Shown: piece after piece, positions 12,201 through 23,640 of the stretch
Position numbering within the stretch: the stretch's first letter is position 1
Layout: the number at the start of each line of letters is the position of its first letter
Assembly: GCA_963931925.1 (NCBI GenBank)
Contig: OZ007573.1
Coordinates: 43,206,624-43,270,623, forward strand
From: Onchidella celtica
Lineage: Eukaryota; Mollusca; Gastropoda; Systellommatophora; Onchidiidae
Direction of reading: 5' to 3'
DNA length: 64,000 nucleotides
Translations under genes and position numbers: made by a program
Notes under the pieces: generated by a model
Database searches by the model: none
Told to the model about the DNA's origin: nothing
The model's input: only the letters and a program-made list of their open reading frames with translations

Positions 12201-13006
12201 CCGCACTCCATTAGGAACTGAGCTGACTGTCATTCTGTCCCGAATGTTACTTGGAAATGTGTTTGTATGTGACCATACCCATCCAAGTGTTGCCTCTAGA
12301 GGTATACGATAAATTGTGCATCACATTATTAACTTTTCACACGATCTATACTAATCTTCTTTTCAACCATAGCTCATGGTTTTGAACTTACATTCTGACT
12401 TAATTACATCATCTAAGTTATGATTAGTTTTTCGAGAGATATGCCACTCCATATGACTTTTGCAATACATGTACTTCTTTTGAGCAGGCTAAATAGAGGC
12501 AGGCAATACTCTAAAGGCATTCTATACACATGTAATATATTGAGTCGACCAAACTATGGTTGGCAGATTCTTTCTTTTCTTTGAGAAACTGTGAGTTACA
12601 CTCTACACTTTTAGTTCTTTACATGAAGTTTCTGGCTAGAAATTGTCTTCCAAAATGAAGGACTAATCTGGAGACCTTCAACTATGTACTACCCCTGTTG
12701 CCATGATTTTGTTCATGAGATAAAATGCTTTCATTTGGTATGTGTCAGATTGCAAACAGCACTGTCACATGTCACTGATTGTAAAGTTGTTATTGTTAAA
12801 AAAAACGATGTTTTTATGTCCTGACAGATGCTAAAAAACTGAGGAGACCACCATGCATGTCATGTAAACAAGATGTCTGTCAATGTCATGGACAACAGCT
12901 GTACGACTCTGTGATGGGGGATGGAAAATGGATTTTCCGTGAATTTGTAGTTTATGATGGGAGTTACTGTTACCCAGAGTATGTTATAACCTATAAACGG
13001 TTTTAA
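3251..13006 (+). CDS. PARP-family mono/poly(ADP-ribosyl)transferase, PARP14-like architecture (six exons)
   Basis: The model joins 3251-3277, 4007-4166, 4896-5141, 6381-10892, 12188-12301 and 12828-13006, giving 1,745 codons with consistent phases and GT-AG introns. Domain order (approximate residues): two RRM-like folds (3-80, 90-170); a Lys/Glu/Ser-rich low-complexity segment (200-590); KH-like repeats (770-1070); a macrodomain (1105-1285) that keeps a GDIT start and an FPPLGCGRAFKFP segment but lacks the usual NAAN and GGG loop; one more KH-like unit (1346-1428); and the ADP-ribosyltransferase domain (1453-1745). The catalytic triad reads His1605 (LFHGT), Tyr1636 (GRGIYAAED) and Glu1725 (REFVVYDG), followed by YPEYVITYKRF. 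The family transfers ADP-ribose from NAD+ to proteins. RRM, KH and macro modules suggest RNA and ADP-ribose binding in stress or antiviral signalling (family knowledge). Human PARP14 has Leu where this protein has Glu, so chain-forming activity is possible here (inference). No WWE domain was seen. Exon 1 is the least certain part. Confidence 0.9.
3343..3530 (+). repeat. Short copy of an element with telomere-like internal repeats
   Basis: Conserved left flank (CCACTTTGAACACCTACTG, then TTTCTGGTTGACAG), a short degenerate TTAGG-like tract, then a right flank containing GGTCAGGACATAGAAAACTC. The same flanks surround much longer tracts at 45972-46560 and, inverted, at 38272-39243. It lies in PARP intron 1. 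Confidence 0.6.
4007..4166 (+). CDS. PARP gene exon 2 (RRM1)
   Basis: An open segment runs between a TCCTAG acceptor and a GTGAGA donor. The translation, from NIPASYYGLANAAHSRG to GKALVLVDGIIG, has the helix-strand pattern of an RRM. The exon leaves one base (phase 1) that joins the next exon to make Asp. Confidence 0.8.
4170..4890. other. PARP intron 2, no gene
   Basis: AT-rich intron. It includes a segment with the words CTTTCGGCC and CTTCATCAGG near 4332-4358, which I associate with interspersed repeats. There is also a lone CCCAGCCAGCATCCC at about 4549 that matches the end of the MITE family at 45578, 46690 and 62723. Confidence 0.45.
4896..5141 (+). CDS. PARP gene exon 3 (end of RRM1, start of RRM2)
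   Basis: Acceptor TTGACAG, then an open frame from FDAARKALQKCL through HLQMAVIKFPPSEKK, donor GTGAAA. The frame stays open to 5191 past the donor. Splicing at 5141 joins the RRM strand AVIKF directly to VVQKILKKKDHVL of the next exon, which is the expected RRM order. Confidence 0.85.
6381..10892 (+). CDS. PARP gene exon 4 (giant exon: charged region, KH-like, macro, start of catalytic domain)
   Basis: A 4,512-bp exon runs from a TTTTTCAG acceptor to a GCAG|GTATTA donor. It encodes the end of RRM2, roughly 400 residues dominated by Glu, Lys, Ser and Asp with imperfect acidic repeats, several KH-like alpha/beta units, one macrodomain and the catalytic domain up to GRGIYAAEDFTKSDQYA. If intron 4 were retained, translation would end seven codons later at 10915, before the catalytic Glu, giving an inactive product. 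Confidence 0.95.
11805..11873 (+). repeat. SINE tail fragment in PARP intron 4
   Basis: Contains GAGGTGTAAATGCCGAGGGC, AGCTAACCTCC and AAAATAAAAACCTC, the 3' end of the SINE family of this window. The A/G-rich sequence before it (11640-11800) may be the degraded spacer. Confidence 0.65.
12188..12301 (+). CDS. PARP gene exon 5 (catalytic core strand)
   Basis: A 38-codon exon between a CTTCCAG acceptor and a GTATAC donor, phase 1 on both sides. It begins DDRQARTPLGTELTVILSR and continues MLLGNVFVCDHTHPSVASR, matching the strand that follows the catalytic Tyr in PARPs (RVLLG-type). It can be skipped without shifting frame, but the fold would then lose a core strand. Confidence 0.85.
12828..13006 (+). 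CDS. PARP gene exon 6 (catalytic Glu and stop)
   Basis: Acceptor CTGACAG, then a frame containing PPCMSCKQDVCQCHGQQ, LYDSVMGDGKWIFREFVVYD, CYPEYVITYKRF and TAA at 13004-13006. The REFVVYDG and YPEYVITY strings are hallmark PARP C-terminal strands. The Cys/His cluster C-x2-C-x4-C-x-C-H may bind a metal (inference). Confidence 0.93.
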
Positions 13007-14516
13007 TTTTTATTTTTTACACAGTGCTAGATGCTAATCTTAATGAATTTTAATGAAATTGTCATATGATAACACTTGACAAAAAGTGATTTAATCATGG
13101 CTGTGTTCTCTCCTCTTTTGCTATATTATATATGGATGTAGAATTTTTTGTTTCCCATGTCAAAACTGAAAATTTGGCCCATGCCGTGCGTTCTTCACAT
13201 TTTCATAACACTTGATAATTTTGAGACTGTTGCATGATTTCATTCAATGTGATTCATCATAAAATCATGTGATTTTGTACCAAAGGATAAGCAGTTCAGA
13301 TGACATTAAAATTAAATGATCTTCTGATATGTATAACTTGGAAACTGATTATGGCCATAATAATACTTCTTGTAAACTAAATTATTCACCTTCAGCATAA
13401 TGTACCATGGAAAACATTAATTTGTGTCAACAGCACTTTTCATTGTTTGTTTTTCTTGATAAATTTTTATCCTTATGTACCTCTTTTTTACAGTATTTCT
13501 GAAGAGTTTCATGTACATTAATATATAATTTGTGGAGTTTTTGCCATATTGTTGTATATGACATTTTGCTGATTTTTCATGAAAGTTGTTCTCTCACTTC
13601 TAATTTCATTATGTATAAATATCATTCCAGTCCGTTAAAAAAACTTTTCAAGACAAATGTTTTATGCATTTTGGCCCTTTTGCCGTCCAAGTTTCAATCC
13701 TCATTATCTCCGAAAGGCAAAAAAGCATAATTATATAATAATATGGCAAGTGCCCAAGGAATTGATTTTTATTAGTGTAGTAGTAGGTCAATTACGAGTG
13801 TCAAATGACCAAGTTAACTTCCATTTTAAGTGCTGGGTTGAATTTTTTTATTTAAATTATTTTATTATCTTGAGGAAAAGGAAAGCTTGATACCTTGTAT
13901 TAAAGCACTCATGTACTTTGTATTTTATACATTAGTTTAAAAAAGCCAGTTAGTTAATTAACGTCCACAGTAAAAGTGTGAAATTGTTTTTTTTGCCTGT
14001 TACTTAAAGCATGAAGCAGTTCAAGATAAGGAAAATTAATTTGTCTTGAAAGTACAGCAACAGCATAACTGCAGATGATTTGGAAGTCATTGTGGCTTTT
14101 CTATGTCTCTTCCCTTTTTAATCATCTAATGTAGAGCATAGTGCCAGTTGATGGGCTAAAAATAATTGCATTAATAATTTTCTACGTCTGTTATGTGTCA
14201 TGAAGGAAACAGAAAATCTTTTATTTTATTTATATTTTGTTATCCATGAAATGAAAAATGTTGGTGTTTTCTCAAAAAATTTTTAAGTGGAACCTGTGAC
14301 AGTGGCAGCCCAGATTATATATCTTAAGTAAAATTTATATGGATGTGAAACATTAGAAAAGTGATCTGATAGAAAGTATTTTTCTTTTAGTAGAATGTAA
14401 TTAAAATGGAACGGGTATGCTTATTTCTGGGCCATACCATTTTTTGGATTGAGCAGAATGTACAAAAGTGTCTTAAGACTGGACATCTGTGTCCTTTAAT
14501 TAATTTCATGTCATGT

Positions 14517-14735
14517 ATCAAATGACCAAGCTGACTTCCAATTCCACTACCGAGTCGAATTTTTTGTTGTGAATTATTTTTTTTTTATTTTAAGGAAAAG
14601 GAAAGCTTGATACTTTGTATTGAAACTCTCATGTACTTTGTATCTTATACATTACTTTAAAAAAGCCATTTAATTTATGTCCTCAGTAAAAGTGTGAAGT
14701 ATTTTTGCCTGTTTACTTAAAGCATGAAATCAGCT
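14517..14735 (+). repeat. Extra internal partial repeat in copy A
   Basis: Starts at ATCAAATGACCAAGCTGACTT and follows the same order of words as 13795-14010 in copy A and 16900-17110 in copy B. It is closer to the copy B version, which suggests unequal exchange between the copies. Confidence 0.7.
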
Positions 14736-14854
14736 AACATATCAAAATCAATGCTACCATCGCCATGGTTATGCATGGGTCCTGACAACTAGAATGGCCG
14801 ATATCTGCAATGGGACATAAGGGGACCATTAAATAAGATGTTAGTTCCCCTACG

Positions 14855-15230
14855 TTTGGGGATATTTTGGTCTAGAGGCAAGGTGCTCGTCTCTCAAGTA
14901 TTTCTGGGGGAAAACATTCGTTTCCCTGATACTATGGTAGGTTGGATCAAGCACCGAGTCTCCTCGGATAAGGTAAAAAAAACTTGGAGGGCCTATGTGC
15001 ACTTTGCACATGTTGAAGATACCTTGGCAGTTGAAAGTTGAAAAGAGCAGGGGGAACCAGGCCACTGCCTGGGCAAAATTCTAAAGAAACTAATCCCTAC
15101 CACAAAAACAACTAGAGAGAAGAAGAAGAAAAGTAAAAAAAAAATTTTTAAGAAAAAAAAACAAAACAAGAAAAGCGAAATGTAAGTGCCAAGAGCAGCA
15201 GACATCTTAAAATAAAGACTTAAACTCTAA
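14855..15230 (+). repeat. tRNA-derived SINE in duplication copy A
   Basis: tRNA-like head with an A-box-like TGGTCTAGAGGC and a degenerate B box. A central domain follows (GCACTTTGCACATGTTGAAG, then ATACCTTGGCAGTTGAAAG) and a tail with GTGCCAAGAGCAGCAGACAT and AAAATAAAGACTTAAA. The same head, middle and tail occur in inverted copies at 30224-30648 and 61417-61798. Confidence 0.8.
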
Positions 15231-16211
15231 GTTTATTTGCCCTATATGATTCAATACCCAACCGTTATTCCCAACTGACTTGCATAATTATTGTTACTTT
15301 TGAAAGATCAGCTTACATGAAAGTCACAGGGAATGAAGACTTTATGGTTTAATCATATAGAAGTGATACTGTGGCCATATGCATTGACTGTGCTTAAGTA
15401 GTTACACGGCGGTTTAAGGCCTGATGCATCGGTGCAAAACACTACCCAGTATAGTATGCGTGTACTTAGTCTAGGCCTACACCCACATGTAGAGGCTTCG
15501 TAAGTTTAGACTTTCTCCAATGGCAACTAAATTAGCTAAGCAATGCATAATGAGCTTGAGAAAGTGGCGTCTGCCAGGAAGAAGAAAAAAAAGTAGCTAA
15601 TATTTTATTCCAACCAACGACTTCATGGGCCAAAGAAAAAACTTGGATTTCTACTTGCCGTCGATCTCTTAGTTTTTGTTTTGATTGATGTTGTTTTCTC
15701 ATGGCGGGGATTGGTCGATACAAATTCTGTGCATGTGCAATGTCAATTTTTGTTACAGGGATAAGCGGTAATTGATACATAGGGAAGGCTAGGTGTAACT
15801 TTTGTTCATGCATGCCGACAAAATTTGAGATTACACTTCGGTGACTGTAGGCACTACTAAGCCTGCACCGTGCTGCAAAATGGGTAATTTAGACCAAGTT
15901 CATCCATACAGCCACCGGTGACTGTGGTCAAAGGATGTCAGTCAAGTGCTTAATCATGTATATGTATTATAATGTCTTTTGATATATTTGATACATAGAC
16001 AGATTTAATCATTCTGCTATGAAATCAAGCCTTCATATTACTGACTCGGTCGCCCCACCAATTTTTAGACACAGTGCTAATTTATTGAATGTTAATCAAA
16101 CTTTCATTTATTTACCGATCATAGAATTGACAGAAGTATTTTGAATCATTAAACCGTGGCTATTCTTTCAATGGTTTCCTCTTTCGACAAGAAATGACGA
16201 TCCGTTGATTT

Positions 16212-19200
16212 TATGGATGTAGATCATTTTATTTTTTTGTTTCCCTTGGAAGACAAAACTGAAAATTTGGTCAGTGCCGTGCATTCTTCATATTTTCATA
16301 ACATTTGATAATTTTGAGACTGTTGCATGATTTCATTCAATGTGATTTGTCATAAAATCATGTGATTATGTACCAAAAAATAAGCAGTTGAGATGACATT
16401 AAAATTGAATCATCTCCTGATATGTATAACTTGGAAACTGATTATGGCCATAATAATGCTTCTTGTAAGCTAAATTATTCATCATCAGCATAATGTACCA
16501 TGGAAAACATTTGTGTCAACAGCATTTTTTATTGTTTGTTTTCCTTTAAATAGGTTTTCATCCCTATGTGCCTCTTTTTTTCCCAGTATTTCTGAAGTGT
16601 TTCATTTACTGTGTAATTCATAATTCGAGGAGTGTTTCCCATATTGTTGTATGTGACATTTTGCTGATTTTCAGGGTTGTCATGAAAGTGGTTCTCCGAC
16701 TCCTAATTTCATTATGTATACATGTCATTCCAATCAGTTAAAAAAACATTCCATAACAAATGTTTTATGCATTTTCGCCCTTTTGCTGTCCAAGTTTATA
16801 TCCTCATTTTCTCAAAAAGGCAAAAAAACATAATTATACAACAATATGGCAAATGCACGGCGAATTGATCTTTATTAGTGTAGTAGTATGTCAATTACCA
16901 GTGTCAAATGACCAAGCTGACTTCCAATTCAACTGCTGAGTCGAATTTTTTGTTATGAATTATTTTTTTTTCATTTCAAGGAAAAGGAAAGCTCGATACT
17001 TTGTATTGAAACTCTCATGTACTTTGTATCTTATACATTCCTTTAAAAAATGCCATTTAATTTACATCCTCAGTAAAAGTGTTTTTGCCTGTTTACTAAA
17101 AGCATGAAGTAATTGAAGATTAAGCAAAATTAATTTGTCTTGAAAGTACAGCAACAGCATAACTGCAGATGGTGTGAAAGCTATTGTGTTTTTTTTCACA
17201 TTTCCTCCCGTTTTAATCATCTAATGTAGAGTGGGCCTATTACGCCAGTTGATAGGCTAAAAATAATTGCATTCATAATTTTCTACATCAATTGTGTGTC
17301 ATGAAGGAAATAGAAAATCTTTTATTTTATTTATATTTTGTTATCCATGAAATGAAAAATGATGGTGCTTTTTCAAAAAAATTTTAAGTGGAACCTGTGA
17401 CAGTGGCAGCCCAGATTATATATCTTAAATAAAATTTATATGGATGTGTAACATCAGAAAAGTGATCTGATACAAAATATTTTTCTTTTAGTAGAATGTA
17501 ATTAAAATGGAACGGGTATGCTTATTTCTGGGTCATACCATTTTTTGGATTGAGCAGAATGTACAAGTGCCCTAAGACTGGACATCTTATGTCCTTTAAT
17601 TAATTTCATGTCACAAGTTACTGTAAGGGTTTATATGCAAAGATGATGCTTTTTAAACCCTGAACACTTGACAGTGATTAAAAATGTCATTGTGATTTAT
17701 TTGAATGTATTCTGTATATTTTTTACATGTTTTCCTGCTCTTAAGTGATGTCAGAAAAATTTGGAACATTGAGTCTTTCTTTGTGAATGTTTTGTTCTTT
17801 TTTATAACTTGGAGATACATGTGTATTAAAGGTAGAAATATAGCCAGAGCTTGAAACTTAGCGTTAAATTAAAATGATAATGATTATTGCTGCAGATTTG
17901 ACAAGGCTTTATTGAATCCAACACATTCAAACAATATTTGTGTAAATTAATGAGAAGGATTTTTTGAGATTCAGAACATCTTTTTTATTATGTATATTGT
18001 TGCAGGTCAGCAGTGGTTACACGACTTCATTTTAGGTGGTGATTCACTATGTACTATAGCTTTCCTTTCTGTCAGCTTATAGGTAAGGGACATAAGGGGA
18101 TCATTAAATAAGATGTTAGTTCCCCTACGTTTGGGGACATTTTGGTCTAGAGGCAAGGTGCTCATCTCTCATGCATTTCTGGGGGAAAAAACATTCCTTT
18201 CCTTGATGCTATTGTAGGTAGGATCAAGCACCTAGTCTCCTCGGATAAGGTAAAAAAAAAAACTTGGATGGCCTATGTGCACTTTGCACATGTTGAAGAT
18301 ACCTTGGCAGTTGAAAGTCGAGAAGAGCAGGCCGAGCAAGGCCACTGAAACTAATCCCTACCATGAAAACACACAGAGAGAAGAACAAGAAAAATATATT
18401 TAAAAAATAATAATGAGATTTGAAAGCAAAGAGCAGGGAACCTCATAAAATAAATAAATGTACTTAAACTCTAGTCAAAGTTCATTACATGTATTATGAT
18501 TCAATACCCAACCGTTATTCCCAGCTGACTTGCGTCATATTGTGTGTTTGAAAGATCAGCTTACATAAAAGTCACAGGGAATGAAGACTTTCTGGTTTAA
18601 TTATATAAAAATGATCATTTGGCCATATGCATTAACTGTGCTTAAGTAGATACACAGTGGTTTAAGGCCCTGATGCACTGGTGCAAAATGCTGCCCGGTA
18701 TGCGTGAACCTTATGTAGGCCTACACCCACTTGTAAAGTGTTCATAGGTTTAGACTTTCTCCGATGACGACTGAATTAGCTATGCAGAGCATAACGAGCT
18801 TGGGAAAGTAATTGCGTCTGCAAGAAAGAAAAAAAAATAAAGTAGCTAATATTTTAATCCAACGAACGACTTCACGGGCCAAAGAAAAAATTGAATTTCT
18901 CACTCACCGTCAATCTCTTAAGTTTTGTTTTGATCGGTGATGTTTTGTCATGGCAGAGCTTGGCCAATACAAAATTCTGTGCATATATAATATACAATGT
19001 CAGTTTTTGTTGCAGGGATAAGCGGCATTTTACGCATAGGAAAGTGTAGGTGTAACTTTTGTTCATGCATGCCGATTAAATTTGAGTCTACACCTCGGTG
19101 ACCGTACGCTCTACTATAACTAAGCCTGTACCTTGGTGCAAAACAGGTGGATTTACACCAATTTATGCATGCGGCCACTGCAGGTGACCGTAGTCGAAGG

Positions 19201-19325
19201 ATATCAATCAAGTACATGTACCAAATCATGTACATGTCTTTTGATATTGATACATGGACAAATTTATTATTCTGCTATGAAATCAAGCCTTCATTTGCTC
19301 ACTCCATCGCCTCACCAATTTTTAG
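16212..19325 (+). repeat. Tandem duplication, copy B (~3.1 kb)
   Basis: Second copy of the block at 13133-16068, in the same orientation, separated from it by about 140 bp. It ends at the shared words CACCAATTTTTAG. It has about 500 bp before the SINE (17612-18080) that are absent from copy A, where an extra internal repeat sits instead. Confidence 0.85.
18131..18472 (+). repeat. tRNA-derived SINE in duplication copy B
   Basis: Same head, middle and tail order as the SINE at 14855-15230, and the preceding 60 bp also match. The insertion therefore predates the duplication. The tail is degraded (AGAGCAGGGAACCTCATAAAA). Confidence 0.8.
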
Positions 19326-21688
19326 TAGGTAGTCCAAACTACCACGCTAAAGGGGCGAAATCCCGTTTTGGCATAATTTTAGGCCAGCATTACAAGGCTA
19401 TTACTGCTGTGTATTTATATGAAACGCCATGTATCCTACATCAAAATAAAATTCAATCCTTCCTCTGACAAAATATACTTCATTTTGTATTGTTTAATGT
19501 GTCTACCTGTGTGTTTTTAGTTATTATAGCTCGAACAGGACATAGTCTTGCCGTTTTCGCCTTGAGCTGCCCGTACCGAACTGACTCTCTCATAACAAAG
19601 GGTCGCAGAGCGTCGCGCCGATGTAGCGCACGTGTTTGAAAATAACTCACACAGAAAGCAGATAAATGAGGTTTAATTCAATGTATTTTTCATCATGTTT
19701 TAAGTTGATATTCCTTTGAAAATCATTTGTTAAAAAGTTTGTAGAGCGAGAAACTAGCGGAAACTTTTATAGATCAAGATAAAAATTTATACCAAATAAA
19801 CCTCAGCCTTTCTATTATAAGGGGATGCCAAGATCAGACACGACGCCAAGCGCCGACTGTTTTTATAGACCCACCCAATGCTTGATTTCGTCACCTTTGT
19901 CAAGTTTGTCTGACACTCAGTGCTAAGTCAATGGTGACATGGTTGACCTTTTCAATAAAAAAAAAACACAAAGGAAGCGCATATATATCCGTACAACATG
20001 TGCGGATATGGACCGTGCATATCCATACCACGCACACAAGTCGATACCGTAGAACACACACCGGAATACTATATTACTGACCTTGTTAATTTGCATAGTT
20101 TTTAAAAATATGAATCGGCTTAGTAGCAAAACAATCCGACTTCTGCTCGGAGATTGCGTGATCTGCGCTACTTGAGTGTACGTCGATCACCAATGGCTAC
20201 CCCAACCCCTTTTCGCCTGATTAGTCATATCTGTCTACCGCCCATTGATACAATGACTAGACCCTCACACCCCCAGGTCCATCTATTCCATGCACTGTCC
20301 ATATTCATACAACATGTTGTACGGATATACACTTCCAAAAAGTAAACATTATTTTTGTCTCCCCAGTAAGAGTTCACCAAAAAAATTATGCTGGATGAAG
20401 TTTGCTGACAAAAAAAAAAGTAAAATGAGATGCTTGTATTATGTTTGTACCCCTCGAAAAAAATTGAGCGTAATGTACACCCCGTTGACTTGGATACTGA
20501 GAATGTTTAATGCCGTGACTCAATAAACCGTCATTTTATGGGAAGCCAAAGTTGGGCTACCGCGCAATTTGCAAAAGTTAGCAAATTCGAGGCGTTTTTT
20601 CACTTTTCAAAATGCCATAACTGTCATGACCTTTAAGCCAGATTAATAAATTTGGTATCAAATTCTTTGGAAAAGCTAGTTCCATTCAATTAGACAATAA
20701 CTGGTGAGATAAAAAGGAAAGGCTTTTTTTTTTTTTTTTTGCTTCTCAAACCTTGTAAAAACCAAAATTTGATGGTTTATCATGGGGCCCTGGTTTACCA
20801 TGGGGCCCTCGACATGGTACACTGAAGCATGGTATTTTGACAAGGGAGGTGACCATGCTAAAAAAAACAATGTTGGGAAGAGAGTTATTATATACCTTGA
20901 TTTGTTTTTACCCTTTTTACTGGAATAGCGAGACTTGGCGTGACGTGTGACGAGACATTTTCAGCAGAATGCATCTTGCATAATAAACCAGTTGCACGGT
21001 TTATACACATTAATAATGTCTGAGCTTAAGTGTGTACCTTGAGGCCTATCATACCCATTTTGTTTGTGTAAGGAACAGCATTTTATAAACAGTCTTGGAA
21101 AAATAATTATATGGCTGACGCATTAAAATTATATTTTGTCTGGTCTTTGTAAATTTTTTGTAGTAATAGTGTTGAAACAAAAATATAGTGTTGAAACAAA
21201 ACTTGTCATCCGATTCTATTTCAGCGTATTGCTTACGAAAAATTGCAGGTTTTGTTGCATGTTTCACAAGGAACATGAAAGTACAAAACTAAAAATGACC
21301 ACTTATTGCTGATTCATTCATCATTGTGAAACAGGCTTCTAAATGTCTAGTGTTTTCTCCATCTCTTTTCAAACATACATAGTGATATAGTAGGTTGCAC
21401 TGACCGCCAATTTGGGCATCACATGCCCTGTACCTGAAGTGGAGAAATGCAGCGGATGTCGCCGAATCACTATCCTCTCACGTACTACTGCTCACCACAA
21501 TAGTCGAACTCAAGATACAAAACGAGGTCGTGCTGCTTTCTTTGTTGTGTAAACGTGAAATCTGGACTGTGCACTTCCGACATGAAAAGTAGCCCCACCC
21601 CACCAGTGGGCACCTGTTCATAAGGTGCAGCTATACAGCTGATACAGAGGGGTCGCCAAACCAGGAGCTTGAAACATTGCTGCTCGCC
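19326..21688. other. Gene-free stretch
   Basis: No convincing coding frame. It contains the inverted-repeat element at 19971-20335. A short region near 20770-20850 alternates GGTTTACCATGGGGCCC-type words. Otherwise nothing recognised. Confidence 0.5.
19971..20335. mobile_element. Small inverted-repeat element
   Basis: The left arm (GGAAGCGCATATATATCCGT, ACAACATGT, ATATGGACCGTGCAT) is an imperfect inverse of the right arm (ATGCACTGTCCATAT, ACAACATGT, ACGGATATACACTTCC). The spacing of about 365 bp fits a MITE-type DNA element. No coding content and no clear target-site duplication. Confidence 0.5.
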
Positions 21689-21689
21689 A

Positions 21690-22030
21690 CAACCCTACTT
21701 TCACCTTTCGCTTAGGCGTTGTCCATCCACTGCAGGATGTCGCCCTCCGACAATGCTTTCCATTCTCTTCTGTCTGTTGTTTTCCTCATCTATGTTGTTT
21801 CTCCTCTCTTTGTAATGTCGTCCTTCCATCTTCTTCCTGGTCGCCCTCTTGTTCTTTTTCCTGTCCTTGGCTGCCATTCACTGCAGCGTTTTGTCCACCT
21901 ATTGTCATTCATCCTCCCCACGTGTCCGGCCCAATTCCACTTTTGTTGTAGCATGAATTCCACTACGTCTTTTAGTTTTGTTTGTTGTGTATGTCAGCGT
22001 GGAGGATTCAATCTTGCAATCTGATGTTAA
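21690..22030 (-). pseudogene. 5'-truncated RTE-type LINE, C-terminal end of the reverse transcriptase ORF
   Basis: The minus strand reads WNWAGHVGRMNDNRWTKR, then an Arg-rich RTGKRTRGRPGRRWKDDI, and ends EGDILQWMDNA before a stop. This is the C-terminal region of RTE-like LINE polyproteins. One internal stop falls after RGETT. The same terminus appears on the plus strand at 51633 and 55599-55652, so this is a second copy of that family. Nothing upstream of the C-terminus is preserved. Confidence 0.75.
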
Positions 22031-22315
22031 GCATTTTTCTTTCCATTGCCCTCTGGGTAGGTTTTAGTTGAGCTGTTTTGTGATCGGCCATGTGTGACAA
22101 CCATAATTATGTAATCGTTGGAAGCATGCATTTGATTGAATACTTGCTTAACCCTACTAGATCTTAATTATACCAAGGCCATCTATGAATTATTCACTAG
22201 ACAGAAATCAACCCATGCTAATAATCGTAAAACAACTCCAGTTTTCTTCTTTCCAAAATGACCTGTTTTATCCACATACCACAAAACTCAAACGCTAGTT
22301 GTCTGCTTTTTATAT

Positions 22316-23640
22316 ACTAGCTCAGTTGCCCGGCCCTGCCCGGGATAAATCAAATTATTAGTTTGTTCTGGGTGATTATGGACCTGCTTCATTTTGCCTG
22401 TTCCTTTAGCTCTATTTTATTTTTGTTTGTTTGTTTGTTTTTAGATATATGTTTTACTGCTCTCCCTTTGCGCGTTGACATCCTGCGCATCCCGTCAGCA
22501 TCCGTTAAATGGCAATGATTTGCGCACGGATTAGTTTGTTTGTTAGTAAACACATCGCAGGAAGTGATAACGTCATGTGTAGGCGGAAGTGGGCTATTAT
22601 TAGAAACATACGTCGGAAATTTCGGATCAAACGCTCTCGTGAATTTAGTCTTTAATTGTAACGGCATTTACCGATTAACTCAGCAATAAACGGTTTTGTT
22701 TGTGTATAGCGATAGGAACAATGTTCGCTATCCCATAATTCTTTGTGCCAAATTTCAGGTCGGTGCGTAGTGTAGTTTCCGAGTCCATAGGACAATTAGG
22801 GGTTTTGTTGTAGCTTTATTATATAGACTAGTAACTGCCCCATTCTTCGAATGGTAAAAAAACAAGCTCACCAATCAAGACCGAAAGGAATCAGCACAAA
22901 GACATTGATGTCGAGACACTTTGGGTCAGCCACATAAAATCGGCGATTAACAGATAGGATAATATTATTAGTATATTGTGCGAGGTAGTGCGCACCGAGA
23001 ATTTTTCAGGAAGTGATGATGTCATGGACTCATGACTGTGTTCGTAAAAAATGAAGGATCGGAGGTAGTTAGCGGCATAAAGCAAACTAAAAAAAATACT
23101 TCCGCACCTTTTCAAGACTCCAAATCTAAAAGAGAACCTTTTGCGGGTCGAAGGGCAGGCACATGTAACATTTCAAGCAAATCCGAGCTGTGTGAGCGGC
23201 AGTAGCTCTAGTTCGATCCTCGAGGCGTGACTGACACTCCGAGATATAGTCTATAATAAAAATATTTCCTTCCGAGCTTGAAGCACACTCTAAATATTTC
23301 TACAGTTTTCTTGGTATGAATGAATGGCACTCATCTCATCTGTATAACAATATACTCGGTATCAAAGTTTTCTTGGCGTGGCTGGACCGGTAAGAGGCGG
23401 AAATGACGAAATTGACGGAAGTACATTATCATGTCGTATTCGCAATCATGAATTGATAACTGATAATTATAACTGAATTTCTGGGAAAAGTAAAGAGTTT
23501 CGGGAAAAAATGAGCTCGACACGTACAGGCTTAATAAATTTTACATACATGTGCCAGGTTTCATTTCTTTATGTTGCGTAGTAAAAAAGCCTTTGCGGGA
23601 ACAAAGTTGGGCACAAGCTCCATTATTATGATTTAAAAAG
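22316..23640. repeat. Cluster of related degenerate interspersed repeats
   Basis: Two units begin with CTAG followed by a GCCC-rich head (22318 and about 22826). Both contain GGAAGTGAT(A/G)A(C/T)GTCATG and end near words such as ATTTCA(G/A)G and CCGAG before a TATAGTCTAT-like or TATATAGAC boundary. A third remnant may continue to about 23640. The class is unknown; no protein and no clear terminal repeats. Confidence 0.4.

Larger units (their letters stand above)
13133..16068 (+). repeat. Tandem duplication, copy A (~2.9 kb)
   Basis: Collinear with 16212-19325 over almost the whole length, beginning about 130 bp after the PARP stop codon. It includes the SINE at the equivalent position. An extra partial copy lies inside (14517-14735), resembling 13795-14010. 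No frame is conserved between the copies, so it looks non-coding. The copies differ by many substitutions and small indels, so the event is not recent. Confidence 0.85.

Noticed and set aside
15532-15813. Minus-strand frame (MHEQKLHL...) partly shared with 19235-18872
   Set aside because: The similarity comes from the tandem duplication; the frame is not kept in copy B.
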